Source of the DNA: an uncultured Verrucomicrobiota bacterium
GTDB lineage: Bacteria; Verrucomicrobiota; Verrucomicrobiia; Verrucomicrobiales; DEV007
Assembly (NCBI GenBank): GCA_902510815.1
Contig: CABXDI010000015.1
Span: forward strand, 1-34,771
Direction: 5' to 3'
Length of the DNA stretch: 34,771 bases
Below, one piece after another: positions 23,641 to 31,997 of the stretch. The position numbers and the translations under genes are program-made. Numbering within the stretch: position 1 is the stretch's first letter; every line of letters starts with the position of its first letter. Under the pieces are notes generated by a model that saw nothing but the letters and a program-made list of their open reading frames with translations, was not told the DNA's origin and made no database searches.

Positions 23641-24732
23641 ATGATGCTCTTTTTGAAATGCAGTAAGTTAAAAAAAATGATGAGCTCGATTCATATGACC
23701 CGATTATTTCTGTTGTGCGTGCTCTGCATCGCTTTTTCCAATGATTCTAAAGCTCAAAATGAAAACACTAAGAATGCTGTCTCAAAAAGTGATCTGTGGC
23801 TTAAATATTCTGGATCAGATGGACCAGGAAAAGGAAAGCATGTAGTGCTGATTGCTGCTGAGCAGGAATATCGTAGCGAGCAATCTATGCCAATGCTCGC
23901 GAAAGTTCTTTCCAATCATCATGGTTTTGATTGTACAGTTTTGTTTTCAGTGAATGAAAAAGGTGAAGTCGATCCAACAGTTCCTGCTCCTTTCAAGGAC
24001 AAAGAAAAACGTCATAATATTCCTGGTCTTGAGTTTTTAGCCAATGCTGACTGTGTAATTTGGATTTCGCGATTTATGCATCTCCCTGAACAGCAGATGA
24101 AGCATTTCTATGATTACTTTGATTCGGGAAAACCACTCATTGCCTTGCGGACCGCCAACCATGGTTTCTGGGGTGGACTCAAATACAAGAAGGCAGATAA
24201 AAATGTTTCTCTGCGCGAAATGCTGGGAGGCACTTTCATGGGGCATCATGGGGGGTGGCATCGTGAGGCAACACGCGGAGTGATTGTTTCTGAGAACAGT
24301 AAACATCCTATTCTTGTTGGAGTGAAAGATATCTGGGGAACTTCCGATGTTTATCGTTGTCATAATGACAAGAATCCTTTTCCGGAGGATTGCACTTCAT
24401 TGGTACTTGGCCAGCCATTGATCAATCTTGAAAGGGATGCGCCGCCTAATACTAAGAAGAAGCCATTACCTGTTGCCTGGACGAAAACATGGACTGGGAA
24501 CAAGGGTCATAAGTCTAAGATTTTTCATTTTACCATGGGCTCAGCTGGGGACCTAGGGAATGATGGGGTTAGGAGAATGACGGTCAACGCAGTTTACTGG
24601 GGGCTTGGTATGGAAAAATCTATCAAGTCGAATCGATCTGTAGCAATAATCGGAGACTACAAGCCGTTGAAGCCCGGTTTTAATTACGAGAAGCTTGGCG
24701 TTAAATCGCGTAAGGTGGAGTATTACAGGTAA
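23641..24732 (+). CDS. Exported ThuA-like domain protein (second copy)
   Basis: Up to 363 residues from ATG 23641, 12 bases after the isomerase stop with AGAGGT just upstream. Internal ATGs near 23677 and 23695 would put the signal peptide (MTRLFLLCVLCIAF) at the N-terminus and are credible starts. The ThuA-like core shows KHVVLIAAEQEYRSEQSMPML, ADCVIWISRFMHLPEQQMKHFYDY, GKPLIALRTANHGFWGG, a His-rich GHHGGWHREATRG, and a C-terminal FTMGSAGDLGNDGVRRM. It differs from the first copy in length and motifs and so is not a recent duplicate. Probable periplasmic sugar-related enzyme; reaction unknown. Confidence 0.82.
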   Translation: MMLFLKCSKLKKMMSSIHMTRLFLLCVLCIAFSNDSKAQNENTKNAVSKSDLWLKYSGSDGPGKGKHVVLIAAEQEYRSEQSMPMLAKVLSNHHGFDCTVLFSVNEKGEVDPTVPAPFKDKEKRHNIPGLEFLANADCVIWISRFMHLPEQQMKHFYDYFDSGKPLIALRTANHGFWGGLKYKKADKNVSLREMLGGTFMGHHGGWHREATRGVIVSENSKHPILVGVKDIWGTSDVYRCHNDKNPFPEDCTSLVLGQPLINLERDAPPNTKKKPLPVAWTKTWTGNKGHKSKIFHFTMGSAGDLGNDGVRRMTVNAVYWGLGMEKSIKSNRSVAIIGDYKPLKPGFNYEKLGVKSRKVEYYR

Positions 24733-24861
24733 AAAATTTTTGATAAAGTTTTGGAGAAGGGTGGCTTTAGCGGTAATACAAAGAAACGAAATCAGATCTG
24801 CTTTAAAATTTGTCGCTCTAAGGCTTATTATTAAATAATAAATGAGAATGAACGCGACCTT

Positions 24862-25692
24862 TTACTTGCCTCGATAAATCTTTAATTCTTTAGATTTTTT
24901 AGGAACGAGGACATGGACAGAATTTTTTTCAACCATTTCGAGGTGACTTAGTAGAGCATGCACCATTAACCGGTGCTGGCGTGTTCTTGTGGATATGGGT
25001 TGGTTTTTTTTAGTAGTTTCCAAGATCATGGAGTTCGCACCGATACGCTCATGAGCTGCCCGAGCAATGCTGCCGTCGACCGGATATCGTAGGCGGACGA
25101 ACTTTTTCTTAGAATCAGTTATCGTTGCATTGACTGTTTTTAGCATTTTAGGCACCACCTCATTGGCTAAATTTCCTTTGGTGTCGATGATTGAGGTGCC
25201 GACCGAGTCTGAATTGAGCTGATGAAAATCGTATCCTTCGTGCAAATCAATGAACCAGTCAGGTTTGGTGCTTTTCAGATACTCCCAAAGTGCGGATGCT
25301 GGTAGATCTTTGGCGTCTGGTCCTTCCTTGGTCTTGGGAAAATTACGATTTAGATCACGTAGTTTTTTTGGCTTACCGGGTAAGTATCGTGTGTCGGCTC
25401 TTAAGCCGGGCAAGTTTACTTTTGGAACAATTATCAACTGACCTTTTTTGATTGGCCAGTGACGGATTTGTTCAGCTGCTCGTGCTCCGGCCGGTTCATT
25501 TCCGTGTATTCCCCCAGTGATGAATACGATTGGTCCTTCTATCCCGCTATCTCTTTGGTAAAAGGGTGTCTCCCATTTAGTGCCCTTTGCAAGGTGCCCT
25601 GTTGAGAATTTCTCTGCACCTAGGGAATTGAGGCCTATTCCTAAGAATAACAGGAATGGAATAGCGCGTATTATTAAAAAATTAATCAGCAA
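24862..25692 (-). CDS. Exported succinylglutamate desuccinylase/aspartoacylase-like (M14-type) zinc enzyme
   Basis: The 276-residue protein has an N-terminal hydrophobic leader ending LGAEK. Zinc ligands are visible in GGIHGNEPAGARAA (H63, E66) and FIDLHEG (H151), and the substrate-binding motif LNRNFP (about 114-119) is typical of M14 carboxypeptidase and AstE/AspA proteins. A later SMILETTK supplies a possible catalytic Glu. An exported member could trim peptides or amidated compounds. It is transcribed away from the deiodinase-like gene; the starts are 41 bases apart, so they must share a very short divergent promoter region. Confidence 0.83.
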   Translation of the reverse strand: MLINFLIIRAIPFLLFLGIGLNSLGAEKFSTGHLAKGTKWETPFYQRDSGIEGPIVFITGGIHGNEPAGARAAEQIRHWPIKKGQLIIVPKVNLPGLRADTRYLPGKPKKLRDLNRNFPKTKEGPDAKDLPASALWEYLKSTKPDWFIDLHEGYDFHQLNSDSVGTSIIDTKGNLANEVVPKMLKTVNATITDSKKKFVRLRYPVDGSIARAAHERIGANSMILETTKKNQPISTRTRQHRLMVHALLSHLEMVEKNSVHVLVPKKSKELKIYRGK

Positions 25693-25733
25693 AATATCTG
25701 GTCAATCTAACATAAAAAGTGCCTAATAAGCAT

Positions 25734-26747
25734 ATGAAAAGAATCTATTATGCCTTGTTTCTGATAGTGTTCGCTATAGCTGACTTGAAAGCTCAGCGAC
25801 AGCAGTCTGAAGAGGGTCAGAGCCGAAGCAGTAGATTTGGCCGTCAGATGGATGCTGACGGGGACGGTAAGATCTCTCGCAAAGAATTTCCTGGGCCCAA
25901 GGAGACCTTTGATCAATTTGATAAAGACAAAGATAATTTCCTATCCGATGACGAACGCAATGCGATGCGCCAGAGTCGAGGCCGCAATGGTTCAGGTGGG
26001 CGTGGTAATCAGGGTGGAGGATTTCGAAGACCCAATCAGGGAGTAGGCCCAGACTTTGCTGAACAATTATTCAAGGCCATTGACGATGGTGATGATAAAA
26101 AAATATCTTCCAAAGAATGGAAGAACTACTTTGATGAAATTCTGAGTGAAGCGGACAAGGACAAAGATAAAATAGTCAGTGACGAGGAATGGAAGGCATG
26201 GAGGCAAAGAAAGCAATCAAGTTCAAGGCCAAGTGGTCGCGGAAGCGGTCCCGATGTAGGTGACCCTGCGCCAGAGGTTAGTGCACAGTTCATGAATAAA
26301 AAAGATAGCCTCGAATTTAACAATATTACGCGGCTTTCAGTTATTATTTTTGGCTCATATACTTGAGGTCCCTTCTCTAGGGATGCCGGGAGCCTCCAAA
26401 AAGTGTACGAAACCTATGGCAAGGAAGCAGACTTCTATTGGGTCTATATTCGTGAAGCTCATCCATTGGGTTCTTCTCGTCCTTCGCCATTGAAAATTGA
26501 ACAACCTAAGACATTTTCTGAGCGTGAAGAGATTGCGCAATCCTGTCAGGCTGGGCTGAATCTTTCGGTCCCTCTATTGGTGGACGATATTAAAGATACT
26601 GTTTCACGTGCCTTCGATGCCATGCCTGACCGTATGTATATCATAGGCAAAGATGGTCGAATTGCCTACAAGGGCGGTAGAGGGCCTCGTGAATTTGATG
26701 TTTCAGAGATGCAGGAAGAGCTCAAAAAGCTTGTCGGGAAAAAATGA
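25734..26747 (+). CDS. Exported EF-hand / iodothyronine-deiodinase-like selenoprotein (in-frame UGA read as Sec211)
   Basis: ATG 25734 gives a signal peptide (MKRIYYALFLIVFAIADLKA; a GTG at 25719 is a poorer start). Four EF-hand loops follow, D40-E51, D63-E74, D117-E128 and D141-E152, each with acidic ligands at positions 1 and 12. A Gly/Arg/Ser-rich linker comes before a thioredoxin-like domain with IIFGSYT-U-GPF, where U211 is TGA 26364-26366. Animal deiodinases have FGSCT-U-PPF. After the UGA, in the same frame, come YIREAHP (E241, H243), AMPDRMYII and YKGGRGPREFDVSE (312-325), the deiodinase catalytic Glu/His and C-terminal motifs. The full length is 337 codons with no other stop. It could reductively dehalogenate or act as a Ca-regulated redoxin. 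Its TGA stop overlaps the next sulfatase ATG. Confidence 0.92.
26364..26394 (+). promoter_or_regulatory. UGA(Sec) codon and candidate SECIS region of the deiodinase-like gene
   Basis: TGA is 26364-26366. The following 28 bases are GC-rich and self-complementary. GGTCCC (26367-26372) can pair with GGGAGCC (26388-26394, one bulge), CTTCT with GGGAG encloses an AGGGATG loop, and TCCCT (26369-26373) can pair with AGGGA (26379-26383). I cannot choose between these, and none shows the GGTC loop seen in the other two Sec genes, so the Sec call here rests on the protein motif. Confidence 0.5.
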
Positions 26748-28060
26748 AAACCTTTGTTTTTCATATAGTTTTTTATGTCTTTCTTTTAGCCCCGATCTCT
26801 TTTGCCAATGACCGGCTAAACGTGATTCTCATAATGGCTGATGACTCGGCTGCGGATAATTATGGGTGCTACGGGAGTAAGTTTTTTTCTACACCACGGC
26901 TTGATGCGTTAGCTCGGACCGGTGCCAAGTTCAATCATTGCTATTCTGAGCCTGTATGCACTTCGAGCCGAGTCAAGATAATGACCGGGCGTGATGGTAT
27001 ACGGAATTATGTTCAATTTGGGACCTTGGACAAAGATGAGATTACCTTTGGAAACATGATGAAGAGCGCTAATTACGAGACAGCTATTGCCGGTAAGTGG
27101 CAACTTCATGGAGGACCTCGTGGAACTCTTGCTCCTGCCTGTGGTTTTGATAATTATTGCTTATGGAATTATCCGGGTACTTCGCGATCTAGATTCTGGA
27201 ACCCTAGTCTTATGCGTGATGGAAAAATTATGGAAACAACTGAAAAAGATTATGGTCCTGACATTCTCACAGATTACTTGATTGAATTCATTGGTAAGAA
27301 TAGATCCAAGCCTTTCTTTGCTTATTATCCAATGCTGCTTGTTCATTCTCCTTTTTTGAAGACTCCCGATAGTAAGCTTGACGCTAACAGACTAATTTCT
27401 AAGAGTATCACGAACTTTCGTGATATGACAGCGTACGCTGATAAGTGTGTAGGGAGAATTGTTGATGCACTTGAGGAGTATGGGTTACGTGAGAAGACCG
27501 TGATTATTTATACTACGGATAACGGTACTGGCCGTTCACTGACTTATCCTTATGGTAAAGAAAAGCGAACAGGAGAAAAGGCCTATGCTACAGATGGTGG
27601 CACCCACGCGCCCCTGATCGTCAATTGCCCAGGCACTATTCCTGCCGGGACCGTTAGTGATGATCTAGTGGATTTTTCAGATGTGCTTCCTACGATCGCC
27701 GATATTACTGGCGCCAAATTACCGGAAGTGAAACTGGATGGTCGCAGTTTTTGGCCTCAGTGCCTAGGAACAAAAGGCAATCCCCGTGATTTTATTTTTC
27801 AATACTACTACCCTAAATATAAGCCGGCCGCAGCCAAGCATGGCCAGGGAGTTAATGACCAGGAAATTATATGGGCTCAGAACCAGCGTCATAAACTTTA
27901 CCGTGACGGAACTCTGTATGCTGTGATTGACCGTTACGAAAAGACTCCCCTTAGCCCTGGAGTCAGTACCCAAGCTGACAAGGACCGTGATCTTCTTCAA
28001 AAGGGGCTGGATTCAATGCCATTGAAGGCTGCTAAACTGAGTTTAGAGAAGAAGAAATAG
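26744..28060 (+). CDS. Secreted arylsulfatase, coupled to the deiodinase-like gene
   Basis: The 438-residue protein has a signal peptide ending SFAND. The metal-binding start is VILIMADDSAADNYGCYG (28-45), the signature is C72-T-S-S-R-VKIMTGRDG, the substrate Lys region is IAGKWQLHG, and the second metal site is IIYTTDNGTGR. The order and spacing fit S1 sulfatases with formylglycine at C72. The ATG overlaps the TGA stop of the selenoprotein (ATGA at 26744-26747), so translation is probably coupled. Its C-terminus ends in a Lys-rich helix (LSLEKKK). Substrate unknown. Confidence 0.92.
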   Translation: MKTFVFHIVFYVFLLAPISFANDRLNVILIMADDSAADNYGCYGSKFFSTPRLDALARTGAKFNHCYSEPVCTSSRVKIMTGRDGIRNYVQFGTLDKDEITFGNMMKSANYETAIAGKWQLHGGPRGTLAPACGFDNYCLWNYPGTSRSRFWNPSLMRDGKIMETTEKDYGPDILTDYLIEFIGKNRSKPFFAYYPMLLVHSPFLKTPDSKLDANRLISKSITNFRDMTAYADKCVGRIVDALEEYGLREKTVIIYTTDNGTGRSLTYPYGKEKRTGEKAYATDGGTHAPLIVNCPGTIPAGTVSDDLVDFSDVLPTIADITGAKLPEVKLDGRSFWPQCLGTKGNPRDFIFQYYYPKYKPAAAKHGQGVNDQEIIWAQNQRHKLYRDGTLYAVIDRYEKTPLSPGVSTQADKDRDLLQKGLDSMPLKAAKLSLEKKK

Positions 28061-28109
28061 ATTTTGAGTAATTAACTTTCTTTCCGGAATATATTTATAG
28101 AACCGGCCA

Positions 28110-30755
28110 ATGATTAGAATAAAAAAAAGGGTCCTTAATATTACCGTATTTATAATTCATTTTATATTGGTTTCGTTTTCAATTGCCGAGCGTAAGCCGA
28201 ATATTGTGTTTGTCCTGGCTGATGATCTTGGTTGGGCAGAACTTGGTTGTTATGGCAATAAATTCAATGAGACTCCGAATCTTGATCGAATGGCACATGA
28301 AGGTATGCGATTTACTCAGGCCTATGCATCGGCTCCGGTCTGCTCCCCTTATCGTGCGGCATTATTAACTGGGTTGCATCCAGCCAGATTGGGGATCATG
28401 GATTATCTCAGACCCAATTCTGCAAACCGTCTTCCGTCTGATTTAGTTACTTTGCCGGAAACGCTCCAAGGAAATGGCTACGCGACTGGGATGATTGGGA
28501 AATGGCACCTTTCCGGATACAGCTATCATGAGGCAGAATTTGAGACTAGACCAACCGATCATGGTTTCGATTGGAATTTTGGATCTGAAGTTAAGAGTGT
28601 TGGAAATGGTGCCAATACTTGGCCTTACATCTTTCGCACTCAACCGATCCGATGGATTGATATTGAGAAGAATCGTCTCGGTGGAAAAGAGAATCTTACA
28701 GACCGATTAAACTTTGAGGCTGTTGATTTTATTAGGCGTAACAGAGAAAGACCTTTTTTCCTCTATCTTTCGCACTATGCTCCGCATTCTATTCTCAATG
28801 GTAGGCCTGACCTTGTGGAAAAGTATCGCAAAAAACATCCTCCTGGAAAATCAGGACGTAAGAATTGCTATATTTGTGAGGATGCTGGTCTCGGTAAAGG
28901 TGATCCTGGTAACCATTGGGCCATGGATCATAACCCCCACCTCGCGGCAATGCTTGAGGGCATTGATGATGGGATCGGCAAAATTCGAGCTGAACTTGCC
29001 GCGCAAAAAATTTTAGATAATACCATATTCATTTTCTCCAGTGACAATGGAGGTGAGTCCAGTGTCTGTTCAAATGCTCCGCTCCGTGGAGGGAAAAGTC
29101 AGCTCTATGAGGGGGGGATCCGAGTGCCGCTCATCATCCAATGGCCGGATAATGTTCCGGCCGGAACTGTGAACGAGGTGCCGACTATTAATACGGATTT
29201 TCATCCGACTTTATTGAATGCTGCGAACATCAAATTGACAGGTGAGGTCGACGGATCATCAGTACTTACTAACTGGAAAGATCCGAAAGCATCCAGAGAA
29301 CAGCCCCTTTATTGGCATTATCCTCTCGATCGCCCACATTTTCTTGGTGGGTTCAGTGGTGGTGCTGTGCGTGATGGTGATTGGAAACTTATCGAGAAGT
29401 TTGATACAGGTTCTACGGAACTTTATTCTCTAACTAATAATCCTTCTGAGGAAAAAGATCTCTCTAATCAAAACCCTGATAAGGTCGCTGAGCTTAAGAA
29501 AAAGTTATATGAATGGCGTGACCGAGTTTCTGCTCGAATTCCATCTGCGCCATTATTAACTGATCCCCGGAAGCTTTATTTTACTGAGCACTTTTCCGGT
29601 CCTGCCAGTGAGAGGCTTTGGTATACTGGAGACTGGTCAGCAGAGAACGGTGTTCTGCAACGTATTAATACCGGCACTGAAAATACCCGGATTTTCCTTC
29701 GTGACGCTGTCTATGATGATGTTCTGATTAGGTTTGATTTTCAGTTCCAAGATTCGAAAGATATTCGCTTAGTTACTGGAAGTGATGGTCACTACAATTC
29801 TGTTATTCATTTGCGCCGTGACCATTTTTATATTCAGACTGCAAAGGATAGTACAGGGCCTTATTTTTCTTATCGTCACAGCGAGTGCTCTTATAATTTT
29901 GATCCGGAGCGTTGGTATACCATGACTGTAGAGTTTATCGATGACCACTTAGTGGCGCACATTGATCGTGACCACATAGCTTATGCAAATCATCCAATTA
30001 TTAATAAAGAGCGCAGCTATTTTGCTTTTCAGGTTGATGGTAAACCCGCATCCTTTGACAATATTCAAATCTTTCAAGCAAAGAAAAATTCAAACTTTGA
30101 TTCTAATATTGAGTACTTAAGATCGGTCATGAATAAGTATCCCGTTAAGAAGTCGTTGAAGGAAGAATATGACATTAAGAAGACGAATGCTCATGAGTGG
30201 TTTTTTCAACGCCAAGAAGAGTACCGCTCCTTAGTAAAAAAAGTTGAAGAATTAGATCAGAATAGAAGAGAGCGTTTCCCCTCAGCTTTCAGATCACATA
30301 AGGAGATAAAGAAGAAGGCGTTTGCTTTACGCAAGGAGTTGAACAAGGAGGACCCTAAATACAAAGAACTCTTACACGCAACGCATCGAGCAAAACGTGC
30401 CATTGAAGCTTATCTTATTGAACAAAATCCAGAAGTCTCTGATTATCCAAATAGCCGGCGCAAAGTGGCAATAGAGAAACTGCGTAGCAAACATTTAGAC
30501 TCAATAGGCTATAAGAAATTGATCCGTGCACTTGATTTTTCTCAGAAGAAACTTGAGAAAGCTTATCCGAGAGCCTTTATTTCCGATGAAGAAATCAAAG
30601 AGTCTCGCAAGGCTGAGCATGATAGAGTTAAGGGGGATCCATTATATAAAGAACTACAAAATGCTCGGGCTGAAGCTTACAGGAACAAAGAAGAGTACCT
30701 TTTTAAAAATGATATAAGGCTTTCTGAATTGCGACAGGTTCTTTTCGGAAAATAG
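28110..30755 (+). CDS. Large secreted sulfatase fused to a lectin-like domain and a charged coiled-coil tail
   Basis: The 881-residue protein has a leader to about S24. The sulfatase domain (about 28-475) shows FVLADDLGWAELGCYG, the signature C78-S-P-Y-R-AALLTG, IGKWHLSG, SHYAPH and FSSDNGGESS. Residues about 485-660 form a beta-sandwich of the DUF1080/laminin-G-like type (YFTEHFSGP, IRFDFQFQD, WYTMTVEFIDDHLVAHID, FDNIQIFQA), probably glycan binding. Residues about 670-881 are highly charged, Lys/Glu-rich, helical and likely coiled coil, with no match I recognise. The gene follows the previous sulfatase by 49 bases. The extra tail is unusual for a sulfatase. Confidence 0.9.
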   Translation: MIRIKKRVLNITVFIIHFILVSFSIAERKPNIVFVLADDLGWAELGCYGNKFNETPNLDRMAHEGMRFTQAYASAPVCSPYRAALLTGLHPARLGIMDYLRPNSANRLPSDLVTLPETLQGNGYATGMIGKWHLSGYSYHEAEFETRPTDHGFDWNFGSEVKSVGNGANTWPYIFRTQPIRWIDIEKNRLGGKENLTDRLNFEAVDFIRRNRERPFFLYLSHYAPHSILNGRPDLVEKYRKKHPPGKSGRKNCYICEDAGLGKGDPGNHWAMDHNPHLAAMLEGIDDGIGKIRAELAAQKILDNTIFIFSSDNGGESSVCSNAPLRGGKSQLYEGGIRVPLIIQWPDNVPAGTVNEVPTINTDFHPTLLNAANIKLTGEVDGSSVLTNWKDPKASREQPLYWHYPLDRPHFLGGFSGGAVRDGDWKLIEKFDTGSTELYSLTNNPSEEKDLSNQNPDKVAELKKKLYEWRDRVSARIPSAPLLTDPRKLYFTEHFSGPASERLWYTGDWSAENGVLQRINTGTENTRIFLRDAVYDDVLIRFDFQFQDSKDIRLVTGSDGHYNSVIHLRRDHFYIQTAKDSTGPYFSYRHSECSYNFDPERWYTMTVEFIDDHLVAHIDRDHIAYANHPIINKERSYFAFQVDGKPASFDNIQIFQAKKNSNFDSNIEYLRSVMNKYPVKKSLKEEYDIKKTNAHEWFFQRQEEYRSLVKKVEELDQNRRERFPSAFRSHKEIKKKAFALRKELNKEDPKYKELLHATHRAKRAIEAYLIEQNPEVSDYPNSRRKVAIEKLRSKHLDSIGYKKLIRALDFSQKKLEKAYPRAFISDEEIKESRKAEHDRVKGDPLYKELQNARAEAYRNKEEYLFKNDIRLSELRQVLFGK

Positions 30756-30768
30756 ACTTTTTTAATAC

Positions 30769-31995
30769 CTATGCCTTAAGCAAGTTCATATCTTTCTCAC
30801 TGCTTCCAAAACTTCCTATATCGACATTGTGTTTATGCAACAATTCGAGATAAAGATTACAAAGAGGCGTGGGTTTTTCTATCAATGTATGATTTTCATG
30901 CTGATAGCCGCCGCCTGCTACAATCATCGGTAGGTTGTTACATGTATGATTGGAAGAATCTCCAAAATTACTACCCATGACTACTGTGGTATTGTCCAAC
31001 AAGGTTCTATCTCCTTCCTTTATTTGATCTAGTTCAAACAGAAAATTTTCAAAGTGTTTTAAAGTGTCAGTTTCAATACGACTTAATTTTTCTATAACAT
31101 CCTTTCTTCCACCATGATGGGATAAGGTATGCCACCCTCCAGTTGTTCCGGGCACTTTAATGGCTCCGTATATCCAGTCCATTGAGAATGTAATGACACG
31201 GGTTGAGTCGGTCTGGAAAGCTAACTTTGAAAGTTCAAAAAGATTTCGAATCTTATTTGAAAATTTGAACTCATTATCTTCACTTAGAGAGTTTTTAACT
31301 CTAGGCTTCTTAGTTTCTAACCAAAATTTTTCATGATTCAGTCGAACTTCTAATTCTGAAATTACTGAGTTGTAGTGATCTAATTTGAATTGATTAGAAT
31401 TTCTTTTCTTAAGCTGCAATAAATCACGTCGAAGACAATCTAAAATATTTTGATCATTCCTTAGTTGTTGTTTTTTTGACTTCAAGTCCTCTTCTTTAAA
31501 GAGCATTTCGAAGATTTTTTCTTCATTGTGCATCGGGGGAATAGCGGATCCTCTACTATTCCATGAGCACCCCCATCCTCGATCGTAAATGCTGAAATTA
31601 AGGAATGGGAAACGAGTGACATCGCCCATCTCCTTAACAAGAACTTGGTCTAAAGAAATGCCGTTTACAAAATTCGATGACTCGGGGTTTGGGGTTCCGG
31701 TAAGAAAAGATTTTTCGGAGTCATGATTACTGGTTTCCATTCCCGGATGAAAGAGATTTTGAAAGACTGTGACTTTCTCTTTTGTTCTAATGCCTTTTAA
31801 ATAATTAGAAGTTGATAAATCCCCCTGTTTTTTTGGAAAGAAATAAGGTTCATAGAAACCAAGACTACTATTGATGAAAATGATTCTTTTTGGGGCCTGT
31901 TGATTTTTACTTACTGCATTAAGGCTGAGTGAATTCATGGCAAGAGGTAGTGCTGCCCCAAACTTTAAGAATTCCTTTCGACTTATAGTATTCAT
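30769..31995 (-). CDS. DUF1552 family exported protein (module 2)
   Basis: The 408-residue protein has an N-terminal leader (SRKEFLKFGAALPLAM, Tat-like but with RK in place of RR). The core follows DUF1552: KRIIFINSSLGFYEPYFFP, NHDSEKSFLTGTPNP, ISLDQVLVKEMGD, a charged coiled region around 165-230, ITFSMDW, WHTLSHHGG, and a C-terminal VVMGSNFGDSSNHTCNNLPMIVAGGGY. It is shorter and clearly diverged from the copy at 15130. It follows the DUF1592 gene by 2 bases, with a ribosome site inside that gene's last codons, indicating coupling. The function of the family is unproven. Confidence 0.87.
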   Translation of the reverse strand: MNTISRKEFLKFGAALPLAMNSLSLNAVSKNQQAPKRIIFINSSLGFYEPYFFPKKQGDLSTSNYLKGIRTKEKVTVFQNLFHPGMETSNHDSEKSFLTGTPNPESSNFVNGISLDQVLVKEMGDVTRFPFLNFSIYDRGWGCSWNSRGSAIPPMHNEEKIFEMLFKEEDLKSKKQQLRNDQNILDCLRRDLLQLKKRNSNQFKLDHYNSVISELEVRLNHEKFWLETKKPRVKNSLSEDNEFKFSNKIRNLFELSKLAFQTDSTRVITFSMDWIYGAIKVPGTTGGWHTLSHHGGRKDVIEKLSRIETDTLKHFENFLFELDQIKEGDRTLLDNTTVVMGSNFGDSSNHTCNNLPMIVAGGGYQHENHTLIEKPTPLCNLYLELLHKHNVDIGSFGSSEKDMNLLKA

Positions 31996-31997
31996 TC

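Noticed and set aside
26364-26366. Pseudogene with a nonsense mutation
   Set aside because: The stop falls exactly on the catalytic Sec position of the family, the frame is intact on both sides, and two other genes in the window show the same kind of UGA.
26369-26383. TCCCT/AGGGA hairpin as the SECIS of the deiodinase-like gene
   Set aside because: It begins only 2 nt after the UGA and its loop lacks G, unlike known bacterial SECIS elements; it is kept only as one of several possible folds.
26403-26747. Independent gene starting at GTG 26403
   Set aside because: It is the second half of the deiodinase-like domain, in the same frame as the upstream half and separated only by the UGA at the Sec position.
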